Positions 1 through 4,954 of a stretch of DNA of 6,076 nucleotides are shown here, one piece after another. Below the pieces are notes generated by a model that did no database searches, was not told where the DNA came from, and saw nothing but the letters and a program-made list of their open reading frames with translations. The position numbers and the translations under genes were made by a program. Position 1 is the stretch's first letter. Every line of letters begins with the position of its first letter. Origin of the DNA: SAR202 cluster bacterium. Lineage in GTDB: Bacteria; Chloroflexota; Dehalococcoidia; Lucifugimonadales; JASMAO01. The stretch spans positions 1-6,076 of the forward strand of contig JASMAO010000208.1 in the NCBI GenBank assembly GCA_030754315.1, read 5' to 3'.

Positions 1-30
1 CTGGAGTTGGCATTGGAACGCTGGATTTAA
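1..30 (+). CDS. 3' end of an upstream gene, possibly ccmG/dsbE (partial)
   Basis: Frame 1 reads LELALERWI and then a TAA stop at 28-30, two bases before the ccmH start. The spacing fits an operon partner that continues off the left edge. In Ccm clusters the gene next to ccmH is often the thioredoxin-like thiol reductant CcmG (DsbE), and an amphipathic leucine-rich helix is a plausible end for a thioredoxin fold. Nine residues cannot establish identity, so the reading frame is moderately supported and the CcmG name is only a guess from context. Confidence 0.4.
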   Translation: MELALERWI

Positions 31-32
31 GT

Positions 33-590
33 ATGATCAACTGGCTGCGCATGGCTTGGAGTGGTCCGGTGATATACATGGTAGCCGCGTTATGTTTATC
101 GGGGATCTTCGCATCGTGCGAAGGATCGGATGACAATCTCGGTGTCGATGCTCTAGCTCAGGAAATAAACCAAAGTGTCCTGTGTCCTGTTTGTCCAGGG
201 GAGTCTATAGACCAATCCCAGCATCCCCTCGCTGTTCAGATGCGACGTTTAGTTATCGAAAAATTGAAACAAGGTTGGACTGGAGATCAGATCAGATCTC
301 ATTTCGTTGATGGGTACGGGCCAAGCGTTCTTCTTGACCCACCGCGATCGGGGATTAACCTTACTGTTTGGATAGTACCCCCTATAGTGGCAGTGCTGAC
401 GATGGCGTTGTTCTTTTTAGTACTGCGATCCATGGTGGGCAGTCGAAAAGATAAAGAGGGCCTTGGAGATTTGGATGGTGAGGAGCGCGCGTTCTATATT
501 GCTCAGGTTGAAGCTGTTCAAACGACAGGAGATCCTACTGACCCTGAAAATGGATCGAATTCTGTGAGAAGGTCGGGGACCGTAAGTTGA
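33..590 (+). CDS. ccmH: Cytochrome c-type biogenesis protein CcmH (thiol oxidoreductase subunit)
   Basis: CcmH is a membrane-anchored thiol-disulfide protein that reduces, or presents in reduced form, the CXXCH cysteines of apocytochrome c on the outer face of the cytoplasmic membrane before heme ligation. The 185-residue product has an N-terminal hydrophobic segment (about 11-28) ending at Cys29. It is then followed by the catalytic CPVC at 51-54 and the family helical bundle, with QMRRLV (69-74), a GWTGDQI stretch (81-87), VDGYGPSVLLDPP (92-104) and a second membrane segment at about 111-131. A charged tail follows that contains GEERAF. The motif reads LCPVC and lacks the Arg of the common LRCxxC. 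The region before Cys29 is only a weak lipobox (FASC), so lipidation is uncertain. No clear Shine-Dalgarno precedes ATG 33, but the upstream gene stops two bases before it, suggesting coupling. An in-frame ATG at 51 is the alternative start. The stop overlaps the ccmF start by four bases. Confidence 0.92.
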   Translation: MINWLRMAWSGPVIYMVAALCLSGIFASCEGSDDNLGVDALAQEINQSVLCPVCPGESIDQSQHPLAVQMRRLVIEKLKQGWTGDQIRSHFVDGYGPSVLLDPPRSGINLTVWIVPPIVAVLTMALFFLVLRSMVGSRKDKEGLGDLDGEERAFYIAQVEAVQTTGDPTDPENGSNSVRRSGTVS

Positions 591-2596
591 TAGTGGATGC
601 TGGTTCGGTCTCTCTAGCTATTAGCTTAGTCGTTACCCTCTATGTCATAGCTGCTTCATTTCTTGGGGCAATTCTGCGTATTCCATCGCTCATAGTTAGT
701 GGGCGTTATGGGTTTTATACTGTGCCGTTTTTGCTAGTCGTGTCTTCGGGTGCACTCGTTTACGCTTTCGTGACACACGATTTTTCAGTCCAGTATGTTG
801 CTGAGAACAGCAACTTAGCCATGCCGACTGCCTATACGTGGGTTGCGATGTATGCAGGGAACTCAGGATCCATGCTATTCATCGCCCTAATCTTCACTGT
901 TATGGCAGTGGTTGCTGTTAAGGGAGTCGCGAGTCGCCTTCCTGAAACCGTTCCGTATGTTACAGGGTTGGTAGCAGGTGTGCTTGGGTTCTTCCTCGGC
1001 GTCTTGGTTTTCCTGGCGAACCCAATGAGTAGGCTATCCTTTGTTCCAGCAGATGGCGAAGGAATCAACCCACTGTTAGTTCATTTCGGAATGTTCATCC
1101 ATCCTCCAATACAAATGGCTGGTCTGGTGTCGGTTGCTATCCCTTTCAGTATTGCTATGGGAGCGTTGCTGTCGGGTAGGGGTGGGCGCGATGAGTGGGT
1201 CGATGTCGGTAGGATTTGGGGGATGTTTTCTTGGCTAGTTTTAACAGGCGGTCTCATGTTGGGATCATGGTGGGCGTACACTATATTAGGTTGGGGTGGA
1301 TATTGGGCCTGGGACCCGGTTGAGAACTCGGCATTGATGCCATGGCTGGTGATGACGGCGTTTGTGCATTCGATTATGGTGCAGAAGCGTCGTGGCATGT
1401 TCCGGATGTGGAATATTGTGCTCGTCTCGGTGGCTTTTACGATGGCGCAAATGGGTATGTTCATCAATCGCGGTGGTCCTGTGCCGTCAGTTCATTCGTT
1501 TGCACAGTCAGCCATGGGATGGATTTTTTTGGCTTTTATGGTATCGACGTTGCTGGGATCCCTGGTTGCATTCGCGTGGCGGATGGATAGCTTGAAGAGC
1601 AGGGAGCGACTCGAGTCGATGCTGTCTCGAGAGAGTTTCTTTATATTACAGAACTTGCTTTTTCTGATTGTAGCTTTTGTAACACTGTGGGGAACTGTAT
1701 ACCCTGTGATTGCAGACGCATTGCTAGATGAGTCTATAACCGTCGGAGAACCGTACTTTAACCGTGTAAATGGGCCAGTATTATTTGTCATAGTTCTCAT
1801 TATGGGTGTAGGACCATTGGTGCCGTGGCGGCGTGGGACGCCCAAGAACATATTCCGCATGCTTCGGTATCCAGTGGCGGTAGCTGTTTCAATTGCAACG
1901 GTATTGGTGGTGTCGGGGATGAGACAACCAGTTGCTATATTGGCTCTTGCCACTTGTTCCATCGTAATAACCGGCATTCTTGCAGAATGGGTTCGTGGGT
2001 CTATTTCGAGACATAAAAAAGGAGAGAATTACATTATGGCTTGGGGGAGGCTAGTTGCAAGCAACCGGCCTCGCTATGGTGGATACGTCGTTCACCTTGC
2101 GATTATCATGTTGACAGTGGGAGCTATCGGCTCGTCGTTCTTTAACGTTCAGCGCGATTTTGCGCTTTCACCTGGGCAATCTGCATCCCTTAGGGATTAT
2201 TCTTTTCGTTATATTGGTTTCGAACGTAAGCCATTTTCTGATAGAGAAGAAGTTACTGCGCACCTCGAACTGTCCCATCTCGATCGGACCGTGGGACCCA
2301 TGTATCCAACTCGGTCTTTCTATCCAGACTTTCGAATAGGTGCAACCAAAGCGGCGATACGGAGTACGATTATAGAGGATTTCTACGTGGTACCCTCGGA
2401 GTTTGGCGATGATGGTGGAGCGGTCTTTCGTGTGTATATCAATCCCATGGTTTGGTGGATGTGGGCGGCAGGGCCGGTACTTTTCGTGGGGACTCTATTA
2501 GCAATTTCTCCTCGACGCAGACGGGTTCAGCCTCCTAATCGGCCACCCATCCAATCTCGATCTACTTCAAGTTTAGGTGTGACCAAATCTCTTTGA
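587..2596 (+). CDS. ccmF: Heme lyase CcmF, cytochrome c-type biogenesis
   Basis: CcmF is the polytopic synthetase subunit that takes heme from holo-CcmE and attaches it covalently to apocytochrome c thiols. The 669-residue length is near the usual size, with hydrophobic segments throughout. The tryptophan-rich WWD domain is at 236-253, with GWGGYWAWDPVENSALMPW as its signature. Four histidines sit where the E. coli heme ligands lie: periplasmic His172 (in FIHPP) and His303 (in SVHSF), and transmembrane His261 (in AFVHS) and His503 (in VVHLA). A periplasmic region at about 519-600 precedes the last membrane segment (about 621-640) and a basic tail. The stretch before His303 reads INRGGPVPSVHSF, whereas the common form is TRSGV..SVHAF. 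The only starts are TTG at 587, overlapping the ccmH stop as TTGA, or GTG at 593; an in-frame TGA at 545 rules out a longer form. Expression is probably by translational coupling with ccmH. Confidence 0.96.
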   Translation: MIVDAGSVSLAISLVVTLYVIAASFLGAILRIPSLIVSGRYGFYTVPFLLVVSSGALVYAFVTHDFSVQYVAENSNLAMPTAYTWVAMYAGNSGSMLFIALIFTVMAVVAVKGVASRLPETVPYVTGLVAGVLGFFLGVLVFLANPMSRLSFVPADGEGINPLLVHFGMFIHPPIQMAGLVSVAIPFSIAMGALLSGRGGRDEWVDVGRIWGMFSWLVLTGGLMLGSWWAYTILGWGGYWAWDPVENSALMPWLVMTAFVHSIMVQKRRGMFRMWNIVLVSVAFTMAQMGMFINRGGPVPSVHSFAQSAMGWIFLAFMVSTLLGSLVAFAWRMDSLKSRERLESMLSRESFFILQNLLFLIVAFVTLWGTVYPVIADALLDESITVGEPYFNRVNGPVLFVIVLIMGVGPLVPWRRGTPKNIFRMLRYPVAVAVSIATVLVVSGMRQPVAILALATCSIVITGILAEWVRGSISRHKKGENYIMAWGRLVASNRPRYGGYVVHLAIIMLTVGAIGSSFFNVQRDFALSPGQSASLRDYSFRYIGFERKPFSDREEVTAHLELSHLDRTVGPMYPTRSFYPDFRIGATKAAIRSTIIEDFYVVPSEFGDDGGAVFRVYINPMVWWMWAAGPVLFVGTLLAISPRRRRVQPPNRPPIQSRSTSSLGVTKSL

Positions 2597-2623
2597 TGTG
2601 CCAAGAGTGATTAGAGTAATGCG

Positions 2624-2965
2624 ATGTTAGTACTGATTGCTATCATAATGGTCTTTATTCCTGGTGTGGCTATAGCTTACCCACTTATACGTGGTGGTGA
2701 ATTCGATCGGGTATCACAAAAGCAAGAAGTTTTGCAAAAGGATTTGAATCGGCGGTGGGAGGAGGCCATCACGGGGCTCCAAAACGTCGAATTGGAAATG
2801 GACCTGGGCGGATTAAATCAGGCCGATTACGGTTGGTTGCGCGAACGCTACATGACGGATGCGGCGTTGGTATTGAAGGAGATGAATTTGGAGAATGACG
2901 GAAGAGTCAAGCTTTCCGATGGGATCGAATCAGATGCTCAGCAAGTCCGGGATAAGATTAACTAA
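2624..2965 (+). CDS. Short CcmI-like cytochrome c biogenesis protein
   Basis: This 113-residue protein has one N-terminal membrane segment (about 1-19), then a charged, helix-rich region resembling the N-terminal part of CcmI. The RRWEEAITGLQNVELEMDLG stretch (43-62) and the following LNQADYGWLRERYMTDAALVL match the CcmI pattern of an arginine-rich helix, a leucine/glutamate heptad-like segment, 'D...G.L...DY..L' and a second helix. CcmI helps hold apocytochrome c for the CcmF/CcmH heme-ligation complex. Full proteobacterial CcmI is several times longer, with a second membrane helix and a periplasmic TPR domain; both are absent here. No frameshift is evident, since the gene ends cleanly at TAA and the next gene begins at once, so it looks like a naturally short form. 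It lies 27 bases after ccmF, and an in-frame TAG at 2612 excludes a longer start. The Shine-Dalgarno is weak (AGAG at 2613-2616). The family call is moderately confident and the exact role is inferred. Confidence 0.75.
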   Translation: MLVLIAIIMVFIPGVAIAYPLIRGGEFDRVSQKQEVLQKDLNRRWEEAITGLQNVELEMDLGGLNQADYGWLRERYMTDAALVLKEMNLENDGRVKLSDGIESDAQQVRDKIN

Positions 2966-4003
2966 GTGGCACAACGAAAGAGCCTGCTTGTTAGAATTCT
3001 GGTCTGGTCTTTGTCCCTGATTCTGGTAACGGGGGTTTTAAAATATCCGGCGATAACACGTGCCGATTCTCAAGAGGATATGCGTGTTTTGGAAGGCAGG
3101 ATTATCAATGGCACAAAGGAGGTTGGGGCCGAAGGTCTGATGGTTGTACTTCATGAAAATGGTATAAGTGGCCGTAATGAACGTACTGCAACGTCAGGAC
3201 CCAGCGGAGCCTTCAGGTTCCAAATTTCTTATGATGCTCAAGTCGAATATGGGGTCTCGGTTGAATGGATGGGGGCGCTTTATGGTACTGACTTGGATTT
3301 ATCTGGAGGATCACCGGAGCCCGTTACGTTGACGGTTTACGATGCCACGAGTGACAGATCTGTGCTGATCGGTGGAGCCTCATCGTTGTTAATATCGGAT
3401 GTTGACGCGGCGGCTGAGACCATTTGGGCCTTAGAGATAGTCCAAATCATTAACGAATCTTCTCTTACCTATGTGCCAGGTCTAGAACCCATGAATCTGA
3501 TTCGATTCGGTCTTCCTCCAGGGGCAGCGGGATTGCAAATAGACACCTCAATTCTTGGCGCGGACGTTCTTCAGGTTGACCGTGGGTTTGCTCTAACTGC
3601 TTCAGTACCTCCGGGAGAGTACGACATTATGTTTGCGTACAATTTCCCCTATTCAGGTAACGAGACGTCTTTTGTGAAAACCATCCGCTATGGCGCTAGC
3701 CAAATCCGTGTACTTGCGTCGGTCGATCTGGTTGGATTGGTAGTTGACGAGTTGGAGGGGGGCAAGGCGAAGATTGGTAGTCGTGAATATAAAGTTTACG
3801 AAGGTACCAATATCCCAAAGGAAACGGTCCTCTCAGTGGTGCTTTTGGGATTGCCTCAGGCTAGTCTAATTGATCGGATAGGACATCGTATGAAGGGGAT
3901 GAGGTTCGAGTATCTCGCCCCAATTGCGCTTGGAGTTATGCTCGCTACCTCCCTTGGGCTTGCGGTATGGAAGCGACGAGGAACGGCTGTCGAGGTAGAT
4001 TAG
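2966..4003 (+). CDS. Secreted, C-terminally membrane-anchored protein with carboxypeptidase-regulatory-like domain; unknown function
   Basis: I do not recognise a named family. The 345-residue product begins with a basic stretch and hydrophobic segment (residues 1-24) ending near a possible signal peptidase site after TRA (31-33). A beta-rich region at about 41-125 follows, with a pattern like carboxypeptidase regulatory or transthyretin-like folds: LEGRIINGT, then MVVLHENG, TSGPSGAFRFQI and finally VTLTVYD. A second beta-rich region (about 155-255) contains VPPGEYDIMFAYNFPY. A single membrane helix at about 317-335 is followed by a basic WKRRG stop-transfer stretch, so most of the protein should face outside. 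It has no cysteine pair or CXXCH motif, so it is not itself a cytochrome. It starts with GTG directly after the TAA of the CcmI-like gene in the same frame; no Shine-Dalgarno is obvious and the next Met lies beyond the signal region. Its place as last gene of the ccm run suggests a role in cytochrome maturation or in scaffolding a membrane complex, but this is inference. Confidence 0.85.
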   Translation: MAQRKSLLVRILVWSLSLILVTGVLKYPAITRADSQEDMRVLEGRIINGTKEVGAEGLMVVLHENGISGRNERTATSGPSGAFRFQISYDAQVEYGVSVEWMGALYGTDLDLSGGSPEPVTLTVYDATSDRSVLIGGASSLLISDVDAAAETIWALEIVQIINESSLTYVPGLEPMNLIRFGLPPGAAGLQIDTSILGADVLQVDRGFALTASVPPGEYDIMFAYNFPYSGNETSFVKTIRYGASQIRVLASVDLVGLVVDELEGGKAKIGSREYKVYEGTNIPKETVLSVVLLGLPQASLIDRIGHRMKGMRFEYLAPIALGVMLATSLGLAVWKRRGTAVEVD

Positions 4004-4563
4004 GCTTTATTTTTGTTTAGGTACTCGTCTAAGAGAATCCCCATGACAACCGAGTCAAATCGCGCTCCTTCGTGTGGCCGGCTCTTGCGTAAGGTACCTT
4101 CATGGGTAAAATTCAGGTGTTCGAACATGCCTATGGCAGCAGTATTGTACTCCGGTACATCGGTCCATATGCGGTAGAGTCCCCATTCATTGAAAGCCAA
4201 TTCTAATGCAGCTTCCGTTGCTGTGGTGCCATATCCGTGGTGCCAGAGATCCTTGCGGCCAATTAAAATGGAGATCTGTCCATCACCCAACGACTCTTCA
4301 ATGGCGACGTGAATTTCACCTATGTGTTCCAGGTTGTGTGTATAGATGGAAAGGAATCTGTGCTCAGGGTTTTTGAAGATAGCCTGCCATTCACTGTCTG
4401 GAGCGTTCTCCATATGCTCGGGATGGTAGCCAAGATGAGCGGGTTCGCCGTAAGAGTAGCGTCCAAACCAGTTTTCTGAGACATCTTCATCTTTCAACCA
4501 GACCTTGATTCGTCCAACATCCTCTCTCGTTACTTTTCGGAGAACAACTCGCTGTGCTGACAT
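4000..4563 (-). CDS. GNAT-family N-acetyltransferase (RimJ/RimL-like)
   Basis: This enzyme would transfer an acetyl group from acetyl-CoA to an amine, such as a protein N-terminus, small metabolite or antibiotic; the acceptor cannot be read from sequence. The 187-residue product opens with VVLRKVTREDVGRIKVWL (6-23), typical of the RimJ/RimL type. Motif A, which binds the CoA pyrophosphate, is at about 98-113 and contains RKDLWHHGYGT, a Q/RxxGxG/A-like turn. PEYNTAAIGMFEHLNF (137-152) gives the conserved Asn and the 'N..A...FE..GF' helix, followed by EGTLRKSR (155-162). The longest open frame starts at TTG 4584, but ATG 4563 is preferred because AAAGGAA lies six bases upstream and a strong promoter sits about 40 bases upstream. 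Its stop overlaps the convergent 345-residue gene by four bases. It has its own promoter, so it is probably expressed separately from the aminotransferase. Confidence 0.9.
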   Translation of the reverse strand: MSAQRVVLRKVTREDVGRIKVWLKDEDVSENWFGRYSYGEPAHLGYHPEHMENAPDSEWQAIFKNPEHRFLSIYTHNLEHIGEIHVAIEESLGDGQISILIGRKDLWHHGYGTTATEAALELAFNEWGLYRIWTDVPEYNTAAIGMFEHLNFTHEGTLRKSRPHEGARFDSVVMGILLDEYLNKNKA

Positions 4564-4569
4564 TATCAA

Positions 4570-4576
4570 TTCCTTT
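4570..4576 (-). promoter_or_regulatory. Shine-Dalgarno site for the GNAT gene
   Basis: Reading the minus strand, AAAGGAA lies six bases before ATG 4563, with core AGGA spaced seven bases from it. This is the clearest ribosome binding site in the window. It lies inside the longer TTG-initiated frame, which argues that ATG 4563, and not TTG 4584, is the real start. Confidence 0.7.
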
Positions 4577-4608
4577 CGTCGCAACCCGTGTTGGAAAAGA
4601 GGATGAGG

Positions 4609-4636
4609 ATTATAGCATCAAAGCAGGATTTGTGAA
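4609..4636 (-). promoter_or_regulatory. Sigma-70-type promoter for the GNAT gene
   Basis: On the minus strand TTCACA (4631-4636) matches the -35 consensus at five of six bases. After a 16-base spacer comes a perfect TATAAT -10 (4609-4614), preceded by TGC, which makes an extended -10. Transcription would start near 4602, giving a leader of about 40 bases. The positions are read directly; activity is inferred. It overlaps the region just upstream of the ParE-like remnant on the other strand. Confidence 0.65.
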
Positions 4637-4661
4637 TGAAAAATACAATATGTCAGCAATT

Positions 4662-4751
4662 GTGCATAGAAAAGAGATGGTTGATCTCCCGACTTATCCG
4701 TATCTTGTTCTGTATCGATTGAGGGATTGCCCACATGTCATTCAAGGCTAA
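4662..4751 (+). pseudogene. Possible decayed ParE/RelE-type toxin fragment
   Basis: The plus strand encodes HRKEMVDLPTYPYLVLYRLRD and then a stop at 4749-4751. This resembles the final beta strands of ParE/RelE plasmid-stabilisation toxins, where a pattern like 'RE....yPYlv.YRv.dd' is usual. After RD the frame loses similarity. A different frame (CAT at 4739-4741 onward) reads HSRLRRR, reminiscent of the basic 'LH.RR' ending of these toxins, so a frameshift is possible. The N-terminal half of a ParE (about 50 residues) is not visible upstream, where the frame runs into the GNAT leader, and no antitoxin gene adjoins. It is therefore a truncated, probably nonfunctional remnant, or a chance resemblance. 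Confidence 0.35.
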
Positions 4752-4954
4752 GAAGACGGGCTAGATCAAAGTTTGCGGTAGGCTCCTTATCATTGAAAAT
4801 TTCCTGATCAATACTGTTCTGGAAGACCAATAATTGCTAGAAACGTGGGCGTACCCGAAATGAGTGTGTGGCAGTAGGTCCTCAAGTTAAGGGACTGGAT
4901 TTAGCGGGAAATTTAGAGATGGTTCTGTGATCCGTTTCTTGGAAGGAGAAGTGC

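Larger units (their letters stand above)
4564..4954. other. Noncoding region between GNAT and aminotransferase genes
   Basis: About 390 bases carry the GNAT ribosome site and promoter at the left end, then the ParE-like fragment. The remainder (about 4780-4954) shows no open frame that I recognise on either strand, no tandem repeat, and no tRNA-like fold that I could identify. Two weak inverted repeats were seen (GGTCC with GGGAC near 4878-4895, and ATTGA with TCAAT near 4793-4814). Neither has a strong stem or a T-tract placed to terminate the aminotransferase transcript. Confidence 0.6.

Noticed and set aside
105..119. Lipoprotein signal ending at Cys29 of CcmH.
   Set aside because: Phe at the -3 position makes a poor lipobox; the segment may just be a signal anchor, so lipidation is not called.
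1081..1467. Long minus-strand open frame inside ccmF (also 832-1068 and 1492-1977).
   Set aside because: They lie opposite clearly conserved CcmF coding sequence, including the WWD domain, and their products have no recognisable domain.
3974..4018. CGAC...GTCG with a downstream T-rich stretch as an intrinsic terminator for the ccm operon.
   Set aside because: The stem is only four pairs with an 11-base loop, and the T-rich run lies too far downstream and is interrupted.
4878..4897. Inverted repeat GGTCC/GGGAC as a terminator for the aminotransferase.
   Set aside because: Only about four pairs form and no T-tract follows on the minus strand.
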